Assembly (NCBI GenBank): GCA_964342825.1
Contig: CAYFHO010000007.1
Coordinates: forward strand, 1 to 64,000
DNA from: AAA164-E04 sp964342825
GTDB taxonomy: Bacteria; Verrucomicrobiota; Verrucomicrobiia; Limisphaerales; AAA164-E04
DNA length: 64,000 nt
Reading direction: 5' to 3'
Under the pieces are notes generated by a model. The model did not search any database, had not been told where the DNA came from, and saw nothing but the letters and a program-made list of their open reading frames with translations. Shown piece after piece: positions 26,007-34,840 of this stretch. Made by a program: the position numbers and the translations under genes. The first letter of the stretch is position 1. The number at the start of each line of letters is the position of its first letter.

Positions 26007-27656
26007 ATGGAATCGAGCATCACAGAAGAACAGGCACGCGTATTGATTGTGCTGGTTCGTGTTGGTTTTTTCTGTGGTGTGGGTTGGTTGCTCTGGAAGT
26101 TGGTTTTTAAAGATGCGGATTTGAGAAAATCCAACAAGCCCGTAAAAACACCCAAATTGCAAGGCGTTCGGCTGGTGAGTTGGGTGCTGGTTCTCGGGTT
26201 TATTGCGATTTTGATCTACCAGGCAACCTGGCAGCTGGGAGGTTTTCTTCGTCCACAGTTCATGGCCTTCATGCAGAAGCACGACCGGCGAAAGTTCAAT
26301 CCGGCACTCCAGATTCAACGCGGTGTCATCGCAGACCGCAATGGACGCGCGCTTGCGGAGAATCGTAAATCAAACGGGGCGGTGGAGAGGCATTACCCCT
26401 TGGGGCCGGCCGCAGCTCATTTGGTCGGTTATTTTGATCCCGTTTACGGAGTCACCGGGTTGGAACATTCGGCGGATCCTCTTTTATCAGGATTACACGA
26501 TGTCAATGCAGATGATTGGGAAACATTTGGGCAAAAACTGATCACACGAAAGGATTTACCTCAAGGTAAGAACTTAAAGCTCACACTGGATGCACCCTTC
26601 CAGCAAGCCATCTTCCAAAGACTGGTCAAAGGCCGTTATTCAACCGGAAGCAAACCTGCCGGCGGTCAGCCCTTTCGAGGTGCGGTGATTGCGCTCGATA
26701 TACGCGATGGTGCCATTTTAGCTGCCTGCAGTGCGCCTGCATTTGATCCGAACCGGCTGACTCGGAAAACATTTTCAAAAGGCCAGGCCGGCTCGCCTTT
26801 GTTTAACAGAGCCCTTCAGGGACTGTACCCTCCTGGATCTGTTTTTAAGGTGGCGATCGGATCTTATTATCTCGAAAAAGCACTTCTTGGAACCGGGTTT
26901 CCATTGACACTGGATTGTGGTCCGGAATTCAGAACCCCTGACGGTAAGGGCATCATTCGCGATCTCAGCTTTTACAGCTATCAGGCCCGCGGCCAACAGT
27001 GGCCGGGATTTGGGACGATCGATTTAGGAAAGGCCATTGAACAGTCCTGTAATGTTTATTTTGCACAGGTTGGAGTGACCATTGGCAAAGATGGTTTCGA
27101 ATGGTTGCGGCGCCTCTTGAGATTTGATCAGTCCCTGAGTTTGTACCGGGGGCCTGTGGGGGAACTGGCTTCTGCAAAATCCAGATTCCCGGACTTAAAC
27201 CCCAAGGATGCCTTCAGTATGGCCCTCATGGGGATCGGGCAGGGTGAGTTGCTGGTGACACCACTGCACATGGCCATGGTTGCTGCCTGTGTGGCTAATC
27301 AAGGCATGCTGATGCAACCCCGACTTACTTTTGATCAACCGATGGAAGAACTGGGGCGTGCCATGAGTTCACGAACGGCCGGTCACATGCAGTCCATGAT
27401 GGCAAGAGTTGTTTCGGATGGGACCGCCCGAAAAGCTTTTGAGGGGTTTTCGATGGCTGTGGGTGGTAAAACCGGATCAGCACAAAATCCCATGGGAGAT
27501 TCGCATGCGTGGTTTATTGGGTTTGCACCGCTTGAGCGTCCGCAGATCGCCATTAGTGTGGTTGTGGAGAATGGTGGATACGGCGGTACTACGGCAGCCC
27601 CCATTGCCAGGTATGCATTCGAACGGGCAGAACGATTTGGCCTGATTCGTCGGTAG
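26007..27656 (+). CDS. class B penicillin-binding protein (PBP2/PbpA-like transpeptidase)
   Basis: A 549-aa peptidoglycan DD-transpeptidase. Two hydrophobic helices near the N-terminus (VLIVLVRVGFFCGVGWLLW and VSWVLVLGFIAILIYQA) precede the periplasmic part. RGVIADRNGRALAE is the class B dimerisation-domain hallmark. Active-site motifs are SVFK (Ser278, Lys281), SCN, and KTGSAQ. The dimerisation domain is short, resembling PbpA of actinobacteria more than PBP2 or FtsI. Having two N-terminal helices is unusual, since class B PBPs normally have one. It is followed 28 bp later by a kinase-like gene in the same direction. Confidence 0.92.
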   Translation: MESSITEEQARVLIVLVRVGFFCGVGWLLWKLVFKDADLRKSNKPVKTPKLQGVRLVSWVLVLGFIAILIYQATWQLGGFLRPQFMAFMQKHDRRKFNPALQIQRGVIADRNGRALAENRKSNGAVERHYPLGPAAAHLVGYFDPVYGVTGLEHSADPLLSGLHDVNADDWETFGQKLITRKDLPQGKNLKLTLDAPFQQAIFQRLVKGRYSTGSKPAGGQPFRGAVIALDIRDGAILAACSAPAFDPNRLTRKTFSKGQAGSPLFNRALQGLYPPGSVFKVAIGSYYLEKALLGTGFPLTLDCGPEFRTPDGKGIIRDLSFYSYQARGQQWPGFGTIDLGKAIEQSCNVYFAQVGVTIGKDGFEWLRRLLRFDQSLSLYRGPVGELASAKSRFPDLNPKDAFSMALMGIGQGELLVTPLHMAMVAACVANQGMLMQPRLTFDQPMEELGRAMSSRTAGHMQSMMARVVSDGTARKAFEGFSMAVGGKTGSAQNPMGDSHAWFIGFAPLERPQIAISVVVENGGYGGTTAAPIARYAFERAERFGLIRR

Positions 27657-27684
27657 GCGATGGATTGATTATTTGCAGCAGATC

Positions 27685-28551
27685 ATGTGGGAATCCGTTT
27701 CAAAGTCCATTTCCAAGGCGCTTGGTGAGCCGGTCAGAATCATCAGCTCTTCGCCCGTTGGTGGTGGATGTATCAACGAGGCATTCCGTGTACAAACGGA
27801 AGCAAATGAATTTTTTATCAAACGGCACCAGGAAGCCCTGGCTCCCATGTTTCAATCTGAATTTGAAGCTCTTCAGGAATTGGGTGCAACAGGAACTGTC
27901 AGAGTGCCGGAACCGATTTGCTGGGGCAGTGGGGAAGGTTATTCCTGGTTGGTGACTACTTACCTTGAGCTGAGTTCTTGTCGAGGGGATTCTCAATTTG
28001 AGCTTGGAAAGCAACTTGCCAGCCTTCACTCCATCCGAAAACCTTATTTTGGTTGGATCAAGGACAACACCATTGGCAGTACAAAGCAGCCGAATCCCCC
28101 TTGCCAGGACTGGATCACCTTTTGGAGAGTGCATCGACTTGAATGGCAGCTTAATCTGGCAGGAAAGAAGGGGGGATCTTTCAAAGGTGTGGATGCATTG
28201 TTGGACCACTTTGAATCCTTGTTCGAGGATTACAATCCGCAGCCAGCCCTTCTTCATGGAGACTTATGGAGTGGCAATATTTCGGTTTTGCCTGATGGGA
28301 CACCCGTTATCTTCGACCCTGCATCTTATTATGGAGATCCGGAAGCTGAATTTGGGATCATTGACATGTTTGGTGGGTTCACGGCTGAATTCTATCGAGG
28401 CTACGATAGTGTTTCCCCACGTCACTCAGGATTTACTCGACGTCTCCCTCTTTACAGGCTTTACCACGAATTAAATCACTTCAACCTTTTCGGGAGTTCC
28501 TATCAATCCGCCTGTCAGTCGAGCATTCGTCAAATTCTGGATCGGCTTTGA
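27685..28551 (+). CDS. fructosamine-3-kinase family protein
   Basis: A 288-aa small-molecule kinase of the fructosamine/ketosamine-3-kinase family, which phosphorylates sugar adducts on amines so that they decompose. The P-loop-like GGGCINEAFRV (residue ~27) and FFIKRH lysine precede the catalytic loop LLHGDLWSGN. The metal site is FDPASYYGDPEAE. ATG 27685 was chosen over a TTG at 27673. It is likely co-transcribed with the PBP gene, which is not an association I recognise from other bacteria. Bacterial members are implicated in deglycation, but the true substrate is unknown. Confidence 0.92.
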   Translation: MWESVSKSISKALGEPVRIISSSPVGGGCINEAFRVQTEANEFFIKRHQEALAPMFQSEFEALQELGATGTVRVPEPICWGSGEGYSWLVTTYLELSSCRGDSQFELGKQLASLHSIRKPYFGWIKDNTIGSTKQPNPPCQDWITFWRVHRLEWQLNLAGKKGGSFKGVDALLDHFESLFEDYNPQPALLHGDLWSGNISVLPDGTPVIFDPASYYGDPEAEFGIIDMFGGFTAEFYRGYDSVSPRHSGFTRRLPLYRLYHELNHFNLFGSSYQSACQSSIRQILDRL

Positions 28552-28589
28552 TGAGTGCATCATGTGTTTTTTGGTCTGTCTGCTAATTT

Positions 28590-29231
28590 TCATTCCGAGG
28601 CCACAATTTTACCTTCCACAAAATGCCACCATTGAGTCGCCAATCTTTTGGCTTCACTTGTGCTGTGAGTCACATGAAGGATGGTGATTCTGGTTTCTTT
28701 GTGAATACGCTGAAGGAGAGTGCACATTTCCTCATGGAGTGCTTCATCCAACGCGCTCAATGGTTCATCCAGGCAAAGAACAAGGGGACGGTTGGCAAGT
28801 GCGCGCCCCAGGGCCACACGCTGTGCCTCTCCACCGCTCAAACCATCCGGTAGTCGATCCAACAAGTGATCGATCTCAAGCCAATCTGCAAGCTCGTCCA
28901 CTCGTTCGGCAATCGCATCCGCGGACTGCTTTCTCAATTGGAGTGAAAAAGCCAACTGATGACGAACGGTCATGGTTGGAAAGAGAGCCCGATCCTGTGG
29001 GACATATCCCACTCCTCGCTCGGCCGGTTTCAGATGCGTGACGTCACGACCTCCAAGGAAGATTTTTCCGCTCAAAGCAGGTCGCAGTCCGCAGATGATT
29101 TCCATGATGGTGGTCTTTCCACATCCACTTCGTCCCATCATTGCTGCATAGGTTCCTTGTGCGATATCCAGGTTGAGATTCTTCAGTTGAAAACTACCCT
29201 GGCTGATGTGGATGTTTTGCAGTTTGATCAT
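28590..29231 (-). CDS. ABC transporter ATP-binding protein, molybdate/tungstate-like
   Basis: A 213-aa ABC ATPase with Walker A GRSGCGKTT, Q-loop YVPQDRALFP, signature LSGGEAQRVALGRALANRP, Walker B LVLCLDEPLSALD and switch His in HVTHS. It lacks the C-terminal TOBE/MOP domain of full-length ModC, so no anion-binding regulatory domain is present. The ATG at 29231 overlaps the permease stop by ATGA. Longer reading of the frame upstream lies inside the permease gene and is not coding. It is the last gene of a three-gene operon. Confidence 0.93.
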   Translation of the reverse strand: MIKLQNIHISQGSFQLKNLNLDIAQGTYAAMMGRSGCGKTTIMEIICGLRPALSGKIFLGGRDVTHLKPAERGVGYVPQDRALFPTMTVRHQLAFSLQLRKQSADAIAERVDELADWLEIDHLLDRLPDGLSGGEAQRVALGRALANRPLVLCLDEPLSALDEALHEEMCTLLQRIHKETRITILHVTHSTSEAKRLATQWWHFVEGKIVASE

Positions 29232-30070
29232 GCGTTGATCCTTTGCATCCCAAAAAGTCGGGCCATCAACAGAACTGCAGCAGAGAGGACTATCATGACG
29301 ATGGACACGGCCAGCATGCCCTTGAGGTTTCCACTTTGCATTTCCAGGTAAACGGAAGTCGGCAGGACTTCTGTGCGCATGCTGGTTGAACCGGCAAAAA
29401 TCAGGATAGGACCAAATTCTCCCAACGACCTTGCCCATGCCAATGTTCCTGCAGCCAGGAGTCCTTTTCTGGCCTGAGGAAAAATGACCTTCCAGAAAGC
29501 CTGACTGCGATTGCACCCCAGGGTCATGGCCACTTGTTCGAAGCGTTGTGGTATCTGATCAAAGGTCACCCGCATGGTTCGGACTGCAAAGGCACAGGCA
29601 ACCATGAATTGAGCAAGAATCACTGCCGGCACTTCGAACACGACCCAAGGACTCATCCATCGAAAGGGGGCGTAGTTAAAAAGTATCAACAAGCTCAGCC
29701 CTACCACCAGTGGAGGCAATACAATCGGAATATCCAAAATGGTATCCACCACTGCCTTGAACCGAAACCTGAAACGAGACATGAGGTAACCAATCGGAAC
29801 CGATACCCAGAGGGATAACATCGTGGATACGGTGCAGCTCACGAGACTTAACTTGATGGAATGCTGAATCTCTCGCCGTCCAAGGGTTTGTTTCAGGCTT
29901 GATGCATCTGTGTAATGTAAATCGGCGAGCACCATCAGGAGGATCATGACAACATAGAATCCACCCAGCAGGGCTAAACCGATGATAAACGGCACATCCG
30001 ATCGCACCTTGTAACCTTCAACAAGGTGAGTTTGGTGATGTGAGTTTTCTTGGGGCGGGGAAGGTTTCAT
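29228..30070 (-). CDS. ABC transporter permease, ModB-like
   Basis: A 280-aa inner-membrane permease with about six helices. The first is IIGLALLGGFYVVMILLMVL. The coupling-helix EAA-type motif reads EQVAMTLGCNRSQAFWKVIF, followed by LAWARSLGEFGP, which is diagnostic for the molybdate/sulfate/tungstate branch (ModB/CysT). The start ATG 30070 overlaps the stop of the binding-protein gene by ATGA, and its own stop overlaps the ATPase start likewise. The substrate is probably an oxyanion such as molybdate or tungstate, inferred from family. Confidence 0.92.
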   Translation of the reverse strand: MKPSPPQENSHHQTHLVEGYKVRSDVPFIIGLALLGGFYVVMILLMVLADLHYTDASSLKQTLGRREIQHSIKLSLVSCTVSTMLSLWVSVPIGYLMSRFRFRFKAVVDTILDIPIVLPPLVVGLSLLILFNYAPFRWMSPWVVFEVPAVILAQFMVACAFAVRTMRVTFDQIPQRFEQVAMTLGCNRSQAFWKVIFPQARKGLLAAGTLAWARSLGEFGPILIFAGSTSMRTEVLPTSVYLEMQSGNLKGMLAVSIVMIVLSAAVLLMARLFGMQRINA

Positions 30071-31617
30071 TGACTGGCTAAAGGGCCTTCCCACTGGAAA
30101 CCATGGTTGATGAATGATTCCTGTGATCTGGATGAAAGCACTTCCTTCATCAGTCGTGCCATCATGTGGGGGTATTTGGTCTGACGGGCGGCGGCAATGT
30201 TTTGGGTAGCCACCGCAAGAGGGTGATCAATGTCAATGATCTCCACATTGCTTTCCAGATTCTGGCAATTGGCTTCATAAACAAGCGCCACATCCAATTT
30301 ATCATGGCCCTCCATCTGTAGGATCAATTCATGCGCGGTAGGGGAGGTGACGATGATGCTTTTGTTGTCTTGAATCGATTTCATGATCCCGACATCTTCG
30401 AACATGGCATGGCTCAATGCGCCCAGGGTGCTCATTTGTGGATCTGTAGTGCCTATTCCTATATCCGGCTTTGAGAGGTCATTCAGGGTTTGGATGTTTT
30501 TTGGATTCCCTTTCCGCACCAGCATACATACCCGAGTGCTGGAGACGTCGGATGCTTCTTTGAAATCGGATTGCACCATGGCCATGTAAGTGACGTCACA
30601 TGTCATGAACAAATCCGGCATATTGAATCGCCCCGATTGAATGCTGCCGACAATGGTTCCGCAACCCGCAAATTGTGTTTTGATAAGACAGCCTTCTCGG
30701 TTTTGAAATCTTTCAAGAGCCGCGGTGACTGCATCGCGATTGACTCCACCGCAGTAAAAAACAATTTCAGGTTTCAAATCCCATTGGTCGCCTTTAATGG
30801 GAGTGAAGTGATGTTTTGCAAACAATGGGGCTCCTTTTTTGGGAGCAGACAGATAGCGCGCAAAGCGTAAAGCCCATGTAGGGTTTTTGGTGGCTGTCGT
30901 GATGTTGGCAGAGATCGTGGAAACATTGTTGGTCAATTCCTTTAACGGAATAGATTTCAATCCAAATTGTTTCGCAGTGGAATCCCAGATGAAACCTGCC
31001 TTTACCGTGTCTGATGTCTTGATGGCACCTGCGAGTTCCGTAACTCGCGGGAATGTGACGCGCGCTTTTTCTTTGGTCGAATCCCAAATACCCGCTGCTG
31101 AAAGTATCTCACGGGTTTTTTTGCCGGCACCGGCTTTTTCATCGCAAATACCATAGGGTATATCCCCGGAATTGAGTTGATTGATGCTTTCCAAAGAGGA
31201 CAACTCGTCACTTGACGTTGCAAGTATCAACTCAAATTTGGCCAGCAAAAGGCTTTCCTGAGTGAGTCCTTTGGATTGTGCGCGTTCAGCAAACGAAACA
31301 TCGGCGGGTATATACAGATCGCATCGGGGAGCATTACTGGCCAGTTCCAGTTCAATCTTGCCTTCAAGTTCACCGCTCGAACCGTAATCCAGGCGAATCT
31401 CAACATGATACTCTTTTTCAAACCTTCTGGCAGCGTCTTCCACAGGCTTTCTGATTCCTGCCGCACAATATATCACCAGGTCAGATTGACTCGATGGACC
31501 CGTTTCACCGGAATCACGAAGCCACCAAAAAGCCCCCACAAGAGCAGCCAGTGTGATCAAGGTAAAAAACCACGCACCTCCACCCGAATTTCGGTAAGTT
31601 GATTTTGAATCGTTCAT
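30067..31617 (-). CDS. membrane-anchored tandem substrate-binding protein (two ModA-like domains)
   Basis: A 516-aa protein with an N-terminal transmembrane helix (residues ~15-33, FTLITLAALVGAFWWL). Two consecutive type II periplasmic-binding domains follow. The first begins at DLVIYCAAGIRKPVEDAARR (residue ~47), with CDLYIPADVSF. The second starts at EIVFYCGGVNRDAVTAALER (residue ~268), with DLFMTCDVTY. The parallel spacing shows an internal duplication. Single ModA proteins are about 250 aa and secreted or lipid-anchored. It is the first gene of the operon with permease and ATPase, coupled by ATGA overlaps. Ligand is likely molybdate or tungstate, unproven. Confidence 0.9.
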   Translation of the reverse strand: MNDSKSTYRNSGGGAWFFTLITLAALVGAFWWLRDSGETGPSSQSDLVIYCAAGIRKPVEDAARRFEKEYHVEIRLDYGSSGELEGKIELELASNAPRCDLYIPADVSFAERAQSKGLTQESLLLAKFELILATSSDELSSLESINQLNSGDIPYGICDEKAGAGKKTREILSAAGIWDSTKEKARVTFPRVTELAGAIKTSDTVKAGFIWDSTAKQFGLKSIPLKELTNNVSTISANITTATKNPTWALRFARYLSAPKKGAPLFAKHHFTPIKGDQWDLKPEIVFYCGGVNRDAVTAALERFQNREGCLIKTQFAGCGTIVGSIQSGRFNMPDLFMTCDVTYMAMVQSDFKEASDVSSTRVCMLVRKGNPKNIQTLNDLSKPDIGIGTTDPQMSTLGALSHAMFEDVGIMKSIQDNKSIIVTSPTAHELILQMEGHDKLDVALVYEANCQNLESNVEIIDIDHPLAVATQNIAAARQTKYPHMMARLMKEVLSSRSQESFINHGFQWEGPLASQ

Positions 31618-31861
31618 GTTATTGATGCCTATCCTAAATCCGTCCTAGGATGCTTGCAAATGTGGTCTTTCTTCAAGTCAAAGAGCAAACATGTCACCAG
31701 GCTGAAAAACATGACAGCCATAACACTTCTCCTTTGAAATTATTGGTAGCATCAATTTCCTAATCAGAACTTGGTCGTGAATTGACTTTCGCCTCCTTTC
31801 CTATCAACTTTGATTGCATGACTTTTGTTATCATGAATTTTGAAAACTAGAGTTCATCTGA

Positions 31862-32251
31862 ATGCGCAAATTACGTGTCATGCTCCTTCCAGCAGGATTG
31901 GTGCTTCCTTTTTTTTCTCGCCTTTTAGGTGGGGCTGACAGGTTGTTTTCTTATCTTGGGGAATCGCCCATTACAGCGATCATTGTGATGAGTCTTTGCA
32001 ACATGATTGCGTGGGGGCCTCTTTTTGTTTTTAGTTTTGCATTCAATCGGGTCGGGTCGTTTTTGATTCCTGGTGTGTCTTCCTTCCTTTACTTTGGATT
32101 TCGTCATTACCATCTCGAAATGACTTCCCACGAAAGTGCGGTTTTGGAAATTATTTGGATTCCGGTGCATACATTGGTTTTGATAGTTTTGACTGGAGGT
32201 GGTGGTTACTTTCTCGATAAGAAAATGGAGGAGTCCAAAAACGATGGATGA
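31862..32251 (+). CDS. small integral membrane protein, unknown
   Basis: A 129-aa hydrophobic protein I do not recognise. Three or four helices can be seen: VMLLPAGLVLPFF, AIIVMSLCNMIAWGPLFVFS, SFLIPGVSSFLYFGF and VHTLVLIVLTGGGGYF. A short charged tail (KKMEESKNDG) follows. The start ATG at 31862 has no strong Shine-Dalgarno sequence. It is 70 bp upstream of a secreted protein in the same direction. Confidence 0.6.
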   Translation: MRKLRVMLLPAGLVLPFFSRLLGGADRLFSYLGESPITAIIVMSLCNMIAWGPLFVFSFAFNRVGSFLIPGVSSFLYFGFRHYHLEMTSHESAVLEIIWIPVHTLVLIVLTGGGGYFLDKKMEESKNDG

Positions 32252-32320
32252 ACAGTTGAGAGAACTCTGTTTTCAAACCCCTTGTTTGACATCCCGTATG
32301 CTTCATACCAAGCTCTGAGG

Positions 32321-33190
32321 ATGAAAATTTTGAAAGCCTTTCCTTTCTACTTTTTGGTCATTTTGACCCAGTCAATAGCTGCCGATTCACCGGCTGCCTG
32401 GTCCTGGGTGGTGCCAGCAAATTATGAATCCATTTCACCGGAACGTTTCGTTGAAGGAGTCAAGGAGGCTGACCGGTTTCGTCGAAGCTTGATGCAGAAG
32501 GATGCCTCAGGATTGACTCAAGCTGAGATTTTGAGTGAGGCTATTGTGCGTTTTCAGGGGTTGGCAGGTGGACATCTGGCGAAGGAAAATGGATTGAAGG
32601 GTTTCAAGGTTCGAAAAAAGAATCTTGTCAGAGCTTTTAACGGAAGCAAATCAAAGGTGAACCCTCATGAAGCTTTCAAGGCTTTCGACGGCAAATGGTA
32701 TGGTATCTGGGATAAATGGGAAGTGGATCATCATTGGTTTCCACAAATTAATCAGAATCCTCCCAAGAAAGTGGATGCTTTTCACGATATATACATCCAC
32801 GCGGTCCAGTTTGCATGGATAGGTGACGGCTTTGGTTGGAACATTGTTGCGACGAATGAAATGGACTCCAAGGACTATTTTATTCTGGGGACCGTGTACC
32901 ATGTCCGCGATAAAGATCCTTCACAGGTCTATCTTCATCGACCTCATGTAGGGATTTCCACAGATGCAGACCAGCTGATTTGGATCACTCGTAAGGAGAT
33001 TTTCCTCGAGGAACGCATGCCGCCCAAGGGAGAATATCCTGAACGATATGCCATCACCGGATTCAACTATCAAATGCATGGCACTTCCCGTCTGAGTGTT
33101 GTGGGCAACAGTTTTCAAGCCGTTTACACCCGTAAGCCTGAGCTTCGCTATCCTTGGAAGCAGTTTTGGATCAGCTTGAGTGCGCCTTGA
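32321..33190 (+). CDS. secreted hypothetical protein
   Basis: An unrecognised 289-aa exported protein. The signal peptide reads ILKAFPFYFLVILTQSIAA. The mature part is rich in Trp, Phe, Tyr and His, e.g. FDGKWYGIWDKWEVDHHWF near residue 122 and GFGWNIVATNEM near 180, suggesting a lipocalin-like or other beta-barrel domain. That is a guess from pattern only. ATG 32321 follows a GAGG and gives the signal peptide; an in-frame TTG at 32282 is weaker. No enzymatic motif is evident. Confidence 0.65.
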   Translation: MKILKAFPFYFLVILTQSIAADSPAAWSWVVPANYESISPERFVEGVKEADRFRRSLMQKDASGLTQAEILSEAIVRFQGLAGGHLAKENGLKGFKVRKKNLVRAFNGSKSKVNPHEAFKAFDGKWYGIWDKWEVDHHWFPQINQNPPKKVDAFHDIYIHAVQFAWIGDGFGWNIVATNEMDSKDYFILGTVYHVRDKDPSQVYLHRPHVGISTDADQLIWITRKEIFLEERMPPKGEYPERYAITGFNYQMHGTSRLSVVGNSFQAVYTRKPELRYPWKQFWISLSAP

Positions 33191-33239
33191 CTTTGCGCAA
33201 TTTTTGAACCCGCATGGACGCTATTGATTGTGGCTCGAC

Positions 33240-33653
33240 TCAACCCCTTCTGTTGAGTTCGTCCACCAGGTCGTTGAGAGTCCAGAAATCGATCACCAGG
33301 AATACCAAGGTGACCAATGCCAGTGGAGGGAATATGAAAGCCACTACGGTGCAGCCCAGGATAATCAATCCACTGAACCTGCCCAGGTAGAGTCTGTGCA
33401 ATCCCAAGCTGCCAAGGAATGTCAATAATACCCAACTGATGGTGTAGTTGTATCTACCCGTCGAAAACCTTCGTTCCGCCTCTGCATCCATACCTGGTAT
33501 CAAGAATAAATCGATCAACCAACCCACGAAGAACAGGCCTCCAGTGAACAACCAGATGGTTCCAGAAATCGGTTTTCCAAAATAAAACCTGTGCGATCCG
33601 GTGAATCCAAAAATCCATAACAAATAACCAATAATAACTGAATGGGTCTGCAT
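33240..33653 (-). CDS. TM2-domain membrane protein (two TM2 units)
   Basis: A 137-aa membrane protein containing two TM2 domains. The first has IFGFTGSHRFYFGKPISG and the second LGSLGLHRLYLGRFSG; each is a Gly-x-His-Arg-[FL]-Tyr turn followed by a helix pair. Between them is a charged loop (PGMDAEAERRF). TM2 proteins have no settled role. A duplicated TM2 unit is less common than a single one. It lies between a convergent secreted-protein gene and the amidohydrolase gene upstream in the same direction. Confidence 0.85.
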   Translation of the reverse strand: MQTHSVIIGYLLWIFGFTGSHRFYFGKPISGTIWLFTGGLFFVGWLIDLFLIPGMDAEAERRFSTGRYNYTISWVLLTFLGSLGLHRLYLGRFSGLIILGCTVVAFIFPPLALVTLVFLVIDFWTLNDLVDELNRRG

Positions 33654-33717
33654 ATGTGGAAGGTATCACAATTTTTCCGGACTTCATGTGATTTTTTTGG
33701 TATCCAGCGTCAAGCAT

Positions 33718-34812
33718 TCAGTTCCATTGGTCTGGAAAAATTCGCCGGATATTTTTTTGATAAATCTTCAGGATGACTCTCGAAGGCAACTTTAGCCCTT
33801 TCACAGGCAGATCCAACTCGGGCACGACTTGTTCTTCTTCAGTGCAGAAGTATTTCCAATCAGACATCCACCTTCTTTGCATTTGATACCACGCTGCCTT
33901 TGCCTGGCCAGGAGCAATCACTCCTCCGTCCGTACCATAAACGATGCGATCCTGATACTTGATGAAAAACTGTCGGACTCTTTCGATATCCTGATTGGAC
34001 TGATACTGGATCTGTCCCATCCTTGCGGCCGTGTCCACCACGGCTTTGGGGTATTTGTCCAGAAATTGACCAATAGACTCGACACTCCACTCCAAACTTC
34101 CAAAATGCGCTCCTATAAAAATGAGGTCAGGATGTTTGTCCAACATTCGGTTTCTTGCTTTGATCTGATCTTCGTAGGAAGGCATTTCAGGGTGCAGATA
34201 CATATGATACTTTGGGTTGCGCCGAAAATAGGTTTGATCATTTTTTACGGTCATTTCCTCAAGTGGCAGCCAGCAGTTTCGAGGTTCACCAAGGTGGCCC
34301 ATGAGCCGAATTCCATTTTTCTGCAGGTGGTTGAAAATGGGATCAAATCGAGGATGATCAATCATGATCAAGTTTCCGTTCTGATCACGAAATTCCATCC
34401 CGATGTTTTTCCACACTTTGACAGATACCGCACCTTGCTCAAAGGTATGGTCGAGGTATTCGATCGTTTTTTGAATCCAATCAGGTTGATCCCAGCCTCT
34501 CATGGGAAACGCAGAGGCTACTTCAATTTGTGAAGGGTGAGCTTTTTTTTGAGCAAACGATGCCTGATGCTTTTGTTCGAGCTGTACTGGATCGTTGTCA
34601 TGCACCACGACGTTCAGGAACTTGAATCGATCTGCTTCAGCCAGTTCCACAAATGCGGGATCAACGGTTCGAATATGAAAATGAGAGTCGATTTTTTCGA
34701 TTCTATGATAATCCTCCATGGTAAAATACTTGTCCTGAGCATGGACTGCCGGGCTCATGGATAACATTGCGCCTGTAAAAACCAGGAGTATGAGAAGGTG
34801 GGGATTTTTCAT
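33718..34812 (-). CDS. secreted amidohydrolase (Amidohydrolase_2 family)
   Basis: A 364-aa metal-dependent hydrolase or decarboxylase of the amidohydrolase_2 group. A signal peptide (LLILLVFTGAMLSMSPAVHA) precedes the TIM barrel, with metal ligands IDSHFHI, then GHLGEP, FIGAHFG and the catalytic VYGTDGG. ATG 34812 gives the signal; an in-frame TTG at 34857 is rejected. The gene is 28 bp downstream of the sulfatase in the same direction, so desulfation and this reaction may be coordinated. The substrate is unknown. Confidence 0.88.
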   Translation of the reverse strand: MKNPHLLILLVFTGAMLSMSPAVHAQDKYFTMEDYHRIEKIDSHFHIRTVDPAFVELAEADRFKFLNVVVHDNDPVQLEQKHQASFAQKKAHPSQIEVASAFPMRGWDQPDWIQKTIEYLDHTFEQGAVSVKVWKNIGMEFRDQNGNLIMIDHPRFDPIFNHLQKNGIRLMGHLGEPRNCWLPLEEMTVKNDQTYFRRNPKYHMYLHPEMPSYEDQIKARNRMLDKHPDLIFIGAHFGSLEWSVESIGQFLDKYPKAVVDTAARMGQIQYQSNQDIERVRQFFIKYQDRIVYGTDGGVIAPGQAKAAWYQMQRRWMSDWKYFCTEEEQVVPELDLPVKGLKLPSRVILKIYQKNIRRIFPDQWN

Positions 34813-34840
34813 TTTGATGAGGGCATAGTATGGAAGTCTT

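Noticed and set aside
31618..31861. possible molybdenum-cofactor riboswitch ahead of the oxyanion ABC operon
   Set aside because: The 244 bases contain a few short inverted repeats (TCCTA...TAGGA) but no arrangement I recognise as the Moco aptamer.
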